From NCBI GenBank assembly GCA_036850595.1, contig CM072166.1, positions 878,788 to 942,787 of the forward strand: a stretch of 64,000 bases of DNA, in the 5' to 3' direction. Of this stretch, positions 36,891 through 48,650 are shown piece after piece. This DNA comes from Rhyacichthys aspro (taxonomy: Eukaryota > Chordata > Actinopteri > Gobiiformes > Rhyacichthyidae). The notes beneath the pieces were generated by a model. It did not search any database. It was not told where the DNA came from and worked only from the letters and a program-made list of their open reading frames with translations. Position 1 is the first letter of the stretch; the number at the start of each line of letters is the position of its first letter. Position numbers and translations under genes: made by a program.

Positions 36891-39679
36891 TGTTTTAAAC
36901 CTTTTTCTCTTATTCTTTGTTTAGTATCTGGTCGAGATGTGGGTTTAGTTTAATCCTTGGTGTGGTCTTGGTTTAGTAATCATTAGGTCCTTCTTTGGTC
37001 CAGGATTGCTTCTAGTTTTGTCCTGTTTGATTCCTGCGTCTTGGTTTTATTCATGTCTCACAGCTGACCATAAACAACCTCATTTAAACAATGACGTGAG
37101 ATTGTTTTTTGACAGATTTACATCCACAGACCATATTCCCTGAGGATATCTGAAGACAAAGCACTCGATCCTTCTCTGGTTCCGCTGCTGCTTCGTCATA
37201 TTTGTGCGAAGGCTGGATAAATGTGCTTTATCTAACGCAGCTGACAGCTCTCTGTAATGAAGAGCTCTCACAGTGATCCGTCAGGGGCCTTTTGAAGAGT
37301 TAGACCGGGTTTGAAGGCTGTTCTGTTCAGACGGACGGCGCTGTCCTTTCCAGAAACAAACACAGATGTTAAAAAACAGAACGAGGTCTGGTTCAACCAA
37401 GATTTAAAATGATTATATCCAACATGGACTCCTCAGCTGTAGTGTTGTTTGACTGAAGATACATCATGGTTTTGACTTATTTCCAACGTCAAAAGAAAAA
37501 CAAAATAACACTACTGCTTCATTTTGGGCAGCCCTAATTTGTGAGGGGTAAAGTTACTAAAAGGACGCGCTAAACACTGCAGTACATTGATTGGAAGAGA
37601 CATAATACTCACTCGAGAAAAAGAGAATCAAAAGAAAACACAACATGCTTTCCAAAATAAACTTTGTCTTTTTCTTGTAATCAGAGTCATATTCCACGAT
37701 AAATAAATGGTTCTGGTCCTGTTTGGATCTAGTTTAGTCCTGGTTTAGGCCTGTTTAGTCTTACTTTGTAAATTAAACCCACTCTATTCTCTGTCTCCAC
37801 TGCATTAATAAAGAGCAGAAAGAGTGAGGTCCTAAAATGTAAGAAAGTGGTGGCACATGTTTGTGGGAGACATTTGTTCACAACTGAGCTTCACAAATAG
37901 CATCTGCTTCACTGAAAGCTACTGTCTGAAAGTATTTTGGATGTTTATGAAACAGAAAGAACTTAGTATTAACTGTTGTTGATATAACTTTTGTTAACTT
38001 TTACTGTTACATCCCAGATCCACCGACTTTCATATAACGGTTTACCCAAAAACGGGGCAGGCTTTATGCAGTGACTCATAAAGAAGTCAAACTAGGTTCA
38101 TCAGGGTTGTTCGTTTCTCTGATTGGTTTAATCTGCATCTATTTGTCCTGCCTCCAAGAAATCAAATTAAGATGGAGTGAAACCAGACTAATTCTTTGCA
38201 CGGAAAAGATAAAGAATTAGGACGGATGGCTGGGCTAGTGAAGTAGAGGCTGACACACAAACGTATTACAGTGTTCTTACTTTGTCACCTGCATAAAACT
38301 TTTTGGAGTGTGTTAAAAACAGGTTGAGATCTAAACACAGTGAACTTTTAACTGAATAGACGCTGATATAGTGTTTCCGTTCGACTAATTTTCCAATAAG
38401 ATTCCTTCTTTTCGAATCAAATCACAAGCTAAATAATGCTACCCTTGTTTTATGAAATGCAACTGGGCTCAGAGGCAATTTATTTAGCGTCCGTAATCCG
38501 ATAAAATCTAATGCAGCGACTTGACTAAATCTTTGTATAGGACAGAAAAGCACACAGAAAAGCCCGTTATGCTTCCAAAGTGGGAGTATCTTTTTGAATT
38601 AAAGTGCTCCCAGTTCAAATCTGTTTCAGTTTAAAATGTAATGAGCTCTGCATACTGAAGGCTCAAGGCTAAAAACCGAGCAGCAGCCACCGCAGAGCTG
38701 CCACCAACCGCGTTTTTATGAAGAGATCTGCGGCACAAAAATGTCACATACATAATTCCCTTTTCAAACCAGATGGCTCTTATCCAATAAACCCAACAAA
38801 ATCATCTCTAAACTTGAGACTACAAGTGTTCAAATAATCCAGCGTAAAGCAAAGCTGAGCATGGAGCGGCTCATGTGGCATTTAGCTGCCGGCTTTTTGC
38901 TCCTTTTTTTTCTAAACAGTCAGCGCTTGTCCCCTTTGTCATCTCTTCCCTCGACGCGGTTGATTAACATTGCGCTCACGTCGGATTCAAAGTTCAGCCT
39001 CCGAGATGAAGGAGGAGGAGGAGAAGGAGAAAGGGAGGAGGGAAGGTAAATGAATGAGAAGAGCCACTGCATAGATGAGTGAACAGAGAGACCAGGAAGT
39101 AAGTGTAGAAACGAGGGCTGGCTCCAAGAAAACTGACTCAAAAATTCAAAAATCTCAAAAAAATAAATAAAAAGAGGAAATTAAAAAATATAACTTTGTG
39201 ACACTTGCAGAGGACCCAGATCTGAAATGAATACAATAGATTTAAAAATGTCTTTATATTTTCTCTCATTTTAGTAGTATTCTTTGAGCGCCTCAATTAT
39301 ATCCTTTAAATAGCTTCATAGGAAGTCCCATTTTTACAATGCCATACATTCTGTTAGCATTACTAGCTACATAGATGCTTAGTAGCTGATAAACTAAGCT
39401 CCAGGAATACAGTTTATGATCCTATTACAAAATATACACAGGTTGCTTCAATTTGCTTTATTTTTTTTTTCCAAAAAACAATGAAGGATAACATTCCCAA
39501 AGACACTGATCCAAAACATTAAAATGCTGCAGTAAATGTCTACGTGTGGCTTTGCATCATTGAGCTTGTTCTTATCACAATCCACTGCTTATGCCTCGGA
39601 AGAAACTAAAGATATTTAATACATAAACATGGCCTTTTACCCTTGTATTATATAACATTATATTATAGCTCTCAATCCA

Positions 39680-40690
39680 TTTTCATTTAGGTCACAATGA
39701 CTCATAGCTGTGTTTTGTATTGCCTTGAATGATATAAGCTTGTTTTGCAAACTCTCCACTGATCATGCTTATTCGTCTTACTAATATACTCCCTGTTGCC
39801 TACTAAAAAAGACAAAATCTCAACAATGATTGCACACCATTTCCAACTGGGTTACAGTGAGTCATAACTGTTTTGTATTGCCTAGTTTGCCAACTGTCCA
39901 CTGCCTATACGCACCCATACATGATTATTTTAACGACTGTCAGCTTATTTTCTCAAACTGCGCAGAAAATAATGCCAGTGTTTCACCGATAGTTCAAATA
40001 AGATGGGGATTCTTAACATTTCCAGTAACGTTATGACCCTATATTACAAATCACTAATGAATTTAATGATTAATTTAATCAAAAACCAAAAACTGGTGGC
40101 CTTTTCTTAAGACTTTGTCACAATCTTAGCCTTTAGTGGAAAATACCCTGAAAAAAACCTCAAGAATTAGGATCTCAAGCCATTTCCAATAACGTTACAG
40201 TGAGTCATGTCTCTGTTTTGTGTTGCCTTGCAGGACAGGCTTGGTTTGCAACAGTCCATTGACGCTTGTTTGAGAGAATAGCCATTAAAGACATGAAACC
40301 AAGCTGATAATTGTTCAAAGTGTACATTACCGATGCCACAGTTTCTCAGATATTTCAAACCACACTGGGATTTTTTACTATTTCCAATTACATTACAACC
40401 CTAGACTTATTCCAAATCAGTAATGCACTTAAAGCCATTAGTTTCCTACATAAACCAAAAACTGATGGTCTCATCCAATTCCATTATGCATTTAAGACTT
40501 TGTCACAATCTTAGCCTTCATTTGCTTCCTAAAATTAAAGACTACAAGCCATTTCCAATAACGTTGCACTCTGCCTCGCAGCACACAAGCCTAGTTTGCC
40601 AACTGTCCGCTGCTTATATGCGTCTATACATGCTTGTTTTACCAATTATCAGCTCGGTTACGTGCCTCAGAGAGCTGCCAGAGACTGCAG
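39680..40690. repeat. Degenerate ~360-bp tandem array next to GRID1 exon 1
   Basis: The block CCATTTCCAA recurs at 39838, 40189 and 40548. CATTTAAGACTTTGTCACAA-type sequence recurs near 40107 and 40488, and the segment before TCACTAATG/TCAGTAATG near 40050 and 40415. Units also share GTTTTGTATTGCC and GTTTGCCAACTGTCC. The period is about 350-380 bp, with roughly three copies. The array ends about 100 bp downstream of the exon-1 donor. Confidence 0.65.
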
Positions 40691-40796
40691 ATGACAGCGG
40701 GGCATTCTGCTTAAGCCCTGAACACTGTTGGACTTGATGAATGTGCAGTTTGAATCACAATAAAAAACACAACAGCGTAAGAAGTAAAAGCCTTAC

Positions 40797-40881
40797 CAAT
40801 GTGAATGATGGAGTCTGCGCTCGCCGTGGTGTTGCAATGCAATATCCACAGCGTAACAAACACCAAAATCAGCATTTCCAT
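40797..40881 (-). CDS. grid1: Glutamate receptor delta-1, coding exon 1 (signal peptide)
   Basis: First coding exon of an ionotropic glutamate receptor of the delta family, a postsynaptic membrane protein that binds cerebellin/neurexin complexes and organises synapses. The start ATG (40881-40879) has G at -3 and G at +4. It opens a 28-codon stretch with a hydrophobic signal peptide (MEMLILVFVTLWILHC), followed by the mature N-terminus ADSIIHI. That is the delta-1 hallmark, and it continues as G-A-I-F-E-E-N in exon 2. The exon ends with one base of a split Gly codon and a donor GTAAGG at 40796-40791. The phase-1 junction fits exon 2 exactly. The frame stays open upstream to another ATG at 41199, but the signal peptide supports the short start. 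The rest of the roughly 1000-residue receptor lies outside the window. Delta-1 rather than delta-2 is from remembered family sequence. Confidence 0.9.
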
Positions 40882-40889
40882 CTCGGGTT

Positions 40890-41400
40890 TGAGCCAAAAT
40901 GCGCATCCAGCACGTCGCTTTTGCCACTGACGCTTCCAGTTATAAAATCCACAAACACGGAACAAAAAAAGGGCAACAGGAGAGAACGAAACACACGAGA
41001 TAAATCCCAAAGTGGAGGAAAGAAGAAGAAGAAAAAGACAAGGATTAGAAGTATTCCCAGGGCTCCGAAACGGTGACGGCGGTGACAGGTGGCAAGGCGA
41101 ACCGGGGATGGGAGCTCGAACGCGGGGGAGAGGACGTGAGGAGACCCCGGTGTTGTCGCTGGAGGAAGAGATCCGAGCAGCGCCGAGTCTGGGACGCACT
41201 GCAAACTGCGGAGGAGGCGGCTGACTCTCTCTCCTTGTCCCTCTCTCTCCTTTCTTTCTCTTTCTCTGTGTCTATCTCTCGTTTCTGCCGCGAACCACGT
41301 GACTGCAGAGCCTCTATGAGTGAACGGAGCGGCGGCGGCGAAGACGAGAGATGCCGATGCGAAGCGAAGCGAGGAGACTGAACTGAAACCTGGTTATTTC
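40890..41400 (-). promoter_or_regulatory. grid1: GRID1 CpG-rich promoter and 5' leader region
   Basis: Directly upstream of the GRID1 start codon the sequence changes from AT-rich intron to GC-rich DNA with many CpGs, densest at about 41040-41380. It holds GGCGG runs, a CT-rich stretch (41226-41281) and an E-box CACGTG at 41296-41301 in the context CCACGTGAC, a USF/TFE-type site. No TATA box is evident. This is typical of a neuronal CpG-island promoter with a long 5' leader. The transcription start cannot be fixed from sequence alone. Open frames on either strand across this region are GC-driven artefacts. Confidence 0.6.
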
Positions 41401-43180
41401 TACACCTTTATTCCTTCTCAAATCCCAGCTACTGGTTTTACCACAACTGCTATTCCTTCTTATTTCACCGGTGAGTAATTACGAACCATTCAAAACCAAT
41501 CCGCGTTGCAGTGAAGCTGTCCAAACTGGTGTCTGTGCGCGTAAACCTTCAATTTCGCATAGATTTCGCTCCTCGCACACGCTTTTTTCTTAATACTGAA
41601 ACCCTCTAGCAGCTAAATGTTTCTCCACTTATATTGTCAGCTTAAAAAGACACGTATTTCAAAGCGGAATGCGGTCATTTAGAGACAAACGTGACATCGA
41701 TACGAGGTTTGCGAACGTGTTTTTGCAGCGTGGATTATAACGCACCACATTTGAGCGAGTAGTGAGATCTTGAAGGTTGGAACGAACGAGTGGGAAGCGT
41801 TACATGCGTTTTGAGCTGGAAATAAGTGGAAAAAAGCTGAAGTGGTGGGCTCGTTTGGGTTTTTAACGAGGCACAGAAGAGGGTTTTGGCGAGGCTCTGT
41901 GCGTAAAATCCTGCAGCGGAGAAAAAACGAGGGAGAGGAGCGGAGAGAAGTGGGGCTTTGAGGGTTTTAGGAACTGATCAACAAGGTTTTAAAGGAAGAA
42001 TATAGACGAGGAAGGGCAAGTTTTTAAAAAGTTATGACATGAAACTTGAGTCAATTAAACTATAGCTTGATCCTGTTTAATTAAAATAGCACTGGTTTTG
42101 TGACAATATTCACTTAATGTGCCAAGAATTATGTGAAATCACATCTATAATTCTTTACAGCAGCATTAATTTGCTTTGCTTTGCTTTAAGTTTATACTTG
42201 TCTTAATTAAAGAACAATACATGTCAGTTTGTATTAATGTTTATATATTTACTGATATTTTTACAGAGTTGAACGAGTCACTGAGGCCTCAAGAGTCTGG
42301 ACCTCAGCCTCCAAAAGAATAATTAATGCTCTTTTTTTAACATGATATAAATATATAGTGCTCCTCCACCTCAAACCAGACTTGAATAATGCTTTATCTA
42401 ATTGTCCTGGTTTAGACCTGGTTTAGACCTGGTTTAGACTTACTTCTTAAGTAAGTTCTGCTTTTGACTTTGATCAACATTTTTGTCATAATTTAATTAC
42501 AAATTGTAGACCTGGTTTAGTTCTGCTTTGGACCTGGATTAGCCCAGGTCTAGTCTCTGTTTAGGCCTGGTTTGTCCTTGTTTAGCCTTGATCTTAAAGT
42601 AATTTAGTTCAGTTTAGGTTAATCCTAAATTTAGGCCAGGTTTCAGTCTTGATTTTAGTTCTGTTTTCGCCCTGGTTTAGATTGTTTAGCCTGAATTTAG
42701 CCTTGGGTTTAGTTCTGGTTCGGTTCTTGTTTAGTCTTGATCATCTCTGGTTTTAGACCTACATTTGCCCTGGTTTAGCTCTAGTCTAGCCCTGCGTTAG
42801 CCCAGGTTTTAGCCTCCTGGTTTAGTCCTGGTTTAAACACATTACTTCACGAACATTGTACTGAATCCTGTCCTTTCAGGTGAAGAATCTGGACGACAGT
42901 TTAAACACAAACCTTTACTACATTCGACTTTACAATTAAAGGATATTTCTTGCCCATGAACGTGACTCAGAAATGTCTTTTAATTGTTCAGCTGCGTGTG
43001 GTTTTTGTGAGGATGGTTTCAGCACCACTGCGACTGGACAGCTCCCCTGTGTTCCGTCGATGGAGACGATGAAAACGGCTCTGAACAGTTTGGTTTGGAG
43101 GTTTTACTGAAATAACAACTTGTTTTGCTTCTGATTTCATTTACATTATCTCTTTAGAAATTGTTGAGCGAATCAATAAA
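41230..43180 (+). ncRNA. Candidate divergent spliced transcript from the GRID1 promoter
   Basis: Inference only. On the plus strand, the CpG-rich region is followed by a strong donor (ACCG then GTGAGTAA, intron start 41471). A good acceptor with pyrimidine tract (TGTCCTTTCAG, exon start 42880) follows, then AATAAA at 43175-43180. This predicts a two-exon transcript running away from GRID1. The only frame in the second exon is 38 codons (42956-43072), resembling nothing known. The A-rich stretch after AATAAA could instead mark an old retrocopy tail. The 1.4-kb intron is largely minisatellite (42400-42840). Confidence 0.2.
42400..42840 (+). repeat. GTTTAGACCTGG-type repeats upstream of GRID1
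   Basis: About 440 bp of degenerate 11-12-bp units (GGTTTAGACCTGGTTTAGAC and variants). The same motif class as throughout the introns, so the repeat is not confined to the gene. Confidence 0.7.
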
Positions 43181-43888
43181 GAGGAAAAAAAAAAGAAGTC
43201 TCCTCTTTTCTAAGCACTCTCTTTTCTCTCAAAGCAATTTAAAATTCATTTACTTTCATTTTATACAGATGACATTACACAGCAGTTGCACAAGTTTGTT
43301 TTTAGAACTCCCCGGATACAGCACTTGATCGTATGGAAAAGAAAACTATTGGACTTTAATTTAGTGACTGCGACATGCACTTGAGTATCCCGGTTTGATT
43401 TGGGGTTTTTAAGTCTCCAGTTTTTGTCTTTGCACCGTAAACCCAACATTCTGATTTCAGAAACCTGGATATGACCCCGAAGAACTCCAAAAGAAAAAAA
43501 TCTGATTCTGTGGCATGTATCAGCTGTATCCTGGTTTCTGACAGCTGCCGGCGGACTGAGCATGTGCGAGTTTAGTCGAGTGACTCAGAAAAAAAACGTC
43601 ATGTTTACTTCCACAAAGCAACAAAAAGCCTCAGTTTCCAAACTTAAGACTTATTACACAAGGAGTATTTGAAAACTGCAGTTTGTCCAACATTAGGCCA
43701 CTAGGTCATGTTGGAAGAAGCAGATGATTGTGTTGGAGTCTGATTGAGGAAAGCTCACTCTTTGCTGGCGTCTTTCATGTTGAAGTTGTACTTCAGTGGA
43801 TCTTCTTTTGTCTCTGTTGAACTTTTTTCATCTTCATTACTTTAGTTTCTTTAGTCAGCATCTTCTGGACCTCTTCATTAGCTTTGGG

Positions 43889-44310
43889 CGGTGGTGTCCA
43901 AACTTTGCAAAGAGGACCACATTTCATGTGAGGAACATTTCAAATCACAGTCTCTTCTGATTCTGTCCTAATCTACAAGATTTTAGTTTTGTTGTTTTAG
44001 TTAGATTTGAACAGGTTTTAGTCAAATTTAAACAGGTTTTACTCAGATTTGAACAGGTTTTAGTTAGATTTTAATAGGTTTTAGTCAGGCTTATACAGGT
44101 GTAAATTTGATTTGAACAGGTTATAGTCGGTGTTGGACATGTTTGAACATGTATTAGTTGGATTTAAACAGGTTTTAGTCAGTTTTGAACAGATTTGAAC
44201 CTATTTGTATAAAGCTGCTGCTGTTGGGGCCATAAACTGAAAATGAGGGCCACATAAAATCTCACTTTGTGCCACAATTGGCCACCGGGCCGGACTTTGG
44301 ACATGGTCTG
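43889..44310 (+). mobile_element. hAT-like MITE with internal 21-bp minisatellite, 422 bp
   Basis: Imperfect terminal inverted repeats: the left end begins CGGTGGTGTCCAAACTTTG, and the right end inverted reads CAGACCATGTCCAAAGTCC. Flanking 8-bp direct repeats GCTTTGGG (43881-43888) and ACTTTGAG (44311-44318) match at 6 of 8 positions. The middle (about 43980-44190) is a run of AACAGGTTTTAGTYRGATTTG-type units. The right half carries GGGGCCATAAACTG, GAGGGCCACATAAAATC and ACCGGGCCGGACTTT. There is no coding capacity. Inverted relatives occur at 15165-15465, 15945-16175, 31274-31545 and 34450-34985. Confidence 0.75.
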
Positions 44311-46289
44311 ACTTTGAGGATATTCAGTTCTCTCTTTATAACGCTTCTGTTCTTCTGCCCAGCATACACTTTTTTATACTCACTCAATGTTGTTGCATGT
44401 GAATGTGTTTGAGTCCGACTCAGTTTAAAAGGGCTTTAACGTCCCATGTGCTAATCTGAACCAGGACTGAATCAAAACAACTAAAAACAAAAAACTGAAT
44501 TAAACTCAGGATGTGACTCACAACGAGCAGAAAGAGCATATTTTTCCCAGTTCTCCAGTAACCTTCTCCTTCCACTGCCCCCTTCATGCACCACTCCAGA
44601 AGCAGATATGACCTTTTTATTACCACTAGGTGTCGCCCAAAGACCTTTTTGTTGTTCACCCTGAGGTCACATAGGTCAATGGGGTCCCCTGGAGTAGTTC
44701 GAACGCAGGGGAAAAAGTTTTTGAGTTTGGACCTTAAATAAATATTGATTTTCATTTTTATACACGTTATTTGGACTTCAGTTCTTCTTTGAAATCAGCA
44801 ATTGCTGAAAATGAAAAAAATGTTAAAACGTATTTACAGCTAAATCCCAGGGGAAACTTATCCAGAGTGGGATCGTTTTGGTTGGTCTGACTGTGTAGAA
44901 GGGACATTTCCAGGGTTCATAGTATAGAGCACTGGACAGTGCTACTCTTCAGAATTAAACCGGGCCAAATTCAGGATTTAACCAGGACTAAAACAAATCT
45001 AAAGTCAAACAAAGTAAAAAATAAATAAAGGTCTGACGCAACAAATTCAAAACTAAATTCCAACTAAATCTGGGCACAAACTCAGACTAAACCAAAAATA
45101 AAGCAAGTTTTTATTCATTATGTATAGATGAAATATCTTCTAAATAAATGATGTGTCTGTCTTTGTTGGTTGTCTTTTCAATAAATAAAAGAAATCTTAA
45201 ATTAATGATGATAAAGGAGTGCTGTTTTTACTTTGGGTACATCTGACAGTGTCAAAGTAAACAGTGATGAAAAGGAGAGACTTTACTATTGGGATAAAGC
45301 TCCTCCCACTGGCTGCATGTGGTACTGCAGGGTTTAATCATGAAACAAAAAGGACTAAAACAGGACTCAAATTAGAAAAACGGGTATAAAACAGAACGAA
45401 GCCAGGACAAGGCTTTTACCAGAGATTAAAAAAAGACTAAACCAGAATTTTAATTTGTCCCTAAACCTGAATAACACCTGAACCATAAAACTCTGGGTCT
45501 GATGAAACTGAACCAGAATACATCATTCCTTCTTCATTATACTATTGGGAGATTCAACAGTTTTACTCAAATGCCACAAAATATCTAGAAAAACCCTTCA
45601 ATTTAAGACAATTTCAAGACTAAGAACAGGTCCATTTTCAGATGCACTGTACTGCTTCATTGGTGCTATGTCTGAGGTGAACTAGACTAAACCTAGGACT
45701 AAACTTGAACCAAGACTCAAACTGTAACAAAACCAGGCTTAAACCAGATCAAAAAACCAAGACTAGATCAAGACTAAACTTGTGACTCAACAAAAACTAT
45801 TAGCTGAAAAGATGACAATTTTCTGTCAAAGTGGAAATGGTTTTGTAGAATGACCCATCGCTTTAAGTGAAATCCTTTTTTCCACATAACACGTAAAATA
45901 AACATATTTTACTCACTGTTGCTGCAGATTTTCAGGGTTTCTCTGGCTGCTGTTGTGTGTCTGTCTGGTCCCGTCCTCGTTAATCACCTGCCGCTCCACA
46001 AACCTGCTGCTCATCAGGCTGCCTCTCAGTTTAAGTCTTTATACACTTCAACGTGAACCTAATGATATTTTATAATGACTTTATATTTCGTCAAAGTTTA
46101 AGATCCATTGTGTAAAATGCTGTAGTCTATTGTTGAACAAAATAGAAATATTACTAACTGAACATCTTTGTATTCCACTTATTGTTAAACTAGGAGCTGT
46201 GTAGCCTATTCTCTACATCATTTTAATTCAAAACTTGAATATATTCTCTCCAGAGTGACTTAACTGTAACATGGCAGCCTCCATTTGTT

Positions 46290-46550
46290 TTGCCCGTTTA
46301 CATTCACACTAAAAATCGTATCATTATCAGATTTCTGGAATTATCAGATTATTTCTGTGATCATGTAAACAGCATAATCTGATTTCCTTCATCTGATAAT
46401 AGCAGTTATCTGATTAGAAGAAATCTGATGACACCTAGATTTCTCCCAAATAATCCCATATATTTGTGCATTATACCTATTAATCTGATTTATTTCGTTC
46501 TTTTACTTCAGCGCATGTTTTAAAAAAAAGCGGAGGACAAAACACAACAA
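46290..46550. repeat. Probable foldback MITE (ATCTGATTA motifs)
   Basis: CCGTTTACATTCACAC with TTATCAGATT motifs to the left, and CATGTAAACAGCATAATCTG, AGAAATCTGATG and TTAATCTGATTT to the right. The motif pairs are in opposite orientation. Boundaries and target duplication are not resolved. Confidence 0.4.
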
Positions 46551-48340
46551 ACATGGCGTATAAACAAAGTATGTATGTATGACCTATAAACTCCCACACT
46601 GGTTAAATGTGGACATTATTGTTGGGACTGACTATAAAATCTAGGACTAAACCAAGACCAAAATAAGAATCAAATAAATTTAGCACTAATGAGAATGTTT
46701 TTCCTCTTCCTCTGAGCGGATCGACAGCTGAGCCTCACCTGTTGCCCTCAGACGAAGGACAAACCGAGGAAAAGAAAAATCAATCTCTGTTTGTAATGAA
46801 TGAAGACAAGGCACTGACCTTTTCTTCCGGAAATGTTCCCAAAATAACTTCAAATCTCTCTTCGGTTCAAACTAGAACTATTGTCGACCACGGATTTCTA
46901 CTTTCTGTCAAAAAATATATAAGTATAAATAGTGGGGTGTAATGTAAGGTTTTGAGTCATGGAAATGAAATATTGAAATGTCCTTGAAAGAATCGATATA
47001 CTCTCTGTTGCTGCTGTAAATTATAAATGATGGAAGTCTTTTTAACGTTTAATTCCTGGATTATTTCTTGGGCAGTCAGGGTCAACATGATGAGTTCTGT
47101 GTCAGTTCCTAAATCTTATTACGAACCGCCAAAAGTATATTGTCCTGTTCAATAAATGTCATGTAATAACTTTTCCATAACTGTCGTATTGAATCATACG
47201 AAAAGAGTGAGCTCCTGGATGTTTGCTCCGAACAGTCCACATTTCCTAATCCAATTAAATAAAATCCGCAGCCTCCGTGTGTTACTTTTTAGCCTCGACC
47301 ACACTTTTTTGTCCAGATGTGATAACACACTTCCTCAGCTCAGCACAAAAGCTGTACGTTCCTCCTGCAGAAGAAGAAGTTCAAAGTGTTTGAGATGTGA
47401 GCTGCCGTGTGATGTCAGCCTTTTCTAAAAATAGGTGAGCAGCGGGCGTCAGCACATCCCGTCTCTGATGTGAAAGTGGAATTATTTATTTTAGATTACA
47501 GGCTTCGGTGACGGTCTTATTTATAGCAGCGAGTCTGTGACGGTCTTTGTTGGACTTTGACGGTGGTGGGTTTGATGGACTTATTAATTTGCACAGAGCT
47601 ATAATAGTTTACTTTAACTGATGCAAAACAGTGTTGATGATCTTTGTATAAATAAACTTTAAATAAACTGATTCCAATAATGTGATCTTGTCTCAAAACT
47701 GACACATTTTACCTTTTAATGAAAAAAAAAAAAGAATTTAATGGAAGCAGTGTCAGTTGTGACAGGTTCATTCTTTAACAACTGTCTGAATGTCTGAAGA
47801 GAGGAGACCAGTTCTTTGAGTTTTGGGAGAGGAAAGTCTTGCTGGATTTTTTTTTTTTTTAGTAATGCACCAAATTTTGGTGTTGGTGAAAAGTCAAAAC
47901 TAAAGAAGGCCATTTCAGCACCTAAACCTGCAAAGCCACGTTGATGTAATGGATACAGTATATAGTTTAGGCCTAGGGTGACCATACATCCAGATTTAAC
48001 CTGGACAGTCCAGATTTAACCGGGACAGCCCTGATTTTAAACCCGTGTCCCGGTGGATAGCTACAAAAACACAAAAATATCCTGATTTTGTCCTCTTCCT
48101 GTCTTGAATGTCCAGATTTTTTACCCAGTCATGACGCCAAAACAGTGCATTGTGCTTGAATCTCATTTGTCTGTGGACTGTTTGGGTGTCAATCACAGCG
48201 TTACCCCGGCAACGGCAATATTAACCAACAGAAAAAGACCAACAGTGTTCCTCAGGTCTGTAGTAAATGTAAATATTTCTGAGGCTGTAGGTCTGTAAAT
48301 GTAAAATAAAGAGATATGGACAGAAGGAGTTGTATTCTCT

Positions 48341-48650
48341 AAAGTGCCTCTGAGAAAAACATCTTTTGGACAGTCAGCTTTTTCTGTCCAGGGCTCTAAC
48401 CTGTGGAACTCCCTGAGTCCTGAACTCAAACAGGATTCAGAACGAGGACATTTTAGAAATGAACTTAAACGTGTTTTAAAAAGAAGTCAGTCATTTGATC
48501 ATGCTTAACTCACTGTAAATTTATGTATGTGTTGTTTTTGTAAAGGCCCTTCTAGGGACGAGCATTGCAAATTAGCCACGGCTACAAATGCTACAGTATG
48601 ACATGTAAAATGTATATACTTAAAAAAATATAAATAAAAAATAAAGTACA
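48341..48650 (+). pseudogene. LINE 3' end: ORF2 C-terminus and tail
   Basis: An open stretch 48341-48508 encodes SAFSVQGSNLWNSLSPELKQ and FRNELKRVLK, ending in TAA. The pattern 'Trp-Asn-Ser-Leu ... Phe-x-x-x-Leu-Lys' is the usual C-terminus of many fish LINE polyproteins. The 3' UTR follows, with CCCTTCTAGGGACGAG and an A-rich AAATAAAAAATAAAG end. 5'-truncated. Confidence 0.65.

Larger units (their letters stand above)
26638..40796 (-). other. grid1: GRID1 intron 1
   Basis: A 14,159-bp intron bounded by donor GTAAGG below 40797 and acceptor CCGCAG above 26637. I found no further coding exon in it. Contents from the exon-1 side: a degenerate array of ~360 bp units (39680-40690), a Tigger/pogo-like fragment (36837-36890), a CpG-rich patch (35930-36190), a hAT-MITE with expanded minisatellite (34450-34985), blocks of AACCAGGACTA-type repeats (31.1-34.4 kb), a second hAT-MITE remnant (31270-31550), a CCAAT-containing dispersed repeat (30215-30610) and an L1-like fragment (27655-27960). 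The stretches 28.0-30.2 kb and 37.0-39.6 kb show nothing I can name. Confidence 0.85.

Noticed and set aside
40741..41381. Open frames on the plus strand antisense to GRID1 exon 1, and long minus frames above it
   Set aside because: GC-rich leader sequence. The only supported coding here is the 85-bp signal-peptide exon.
47974..48130. TAGGGTGACCATAC-type transposon end
   Set aside because: One end looks like a known style of DNA-transposon terminus, but I could not find the other end or a target duplication, so no element was called.
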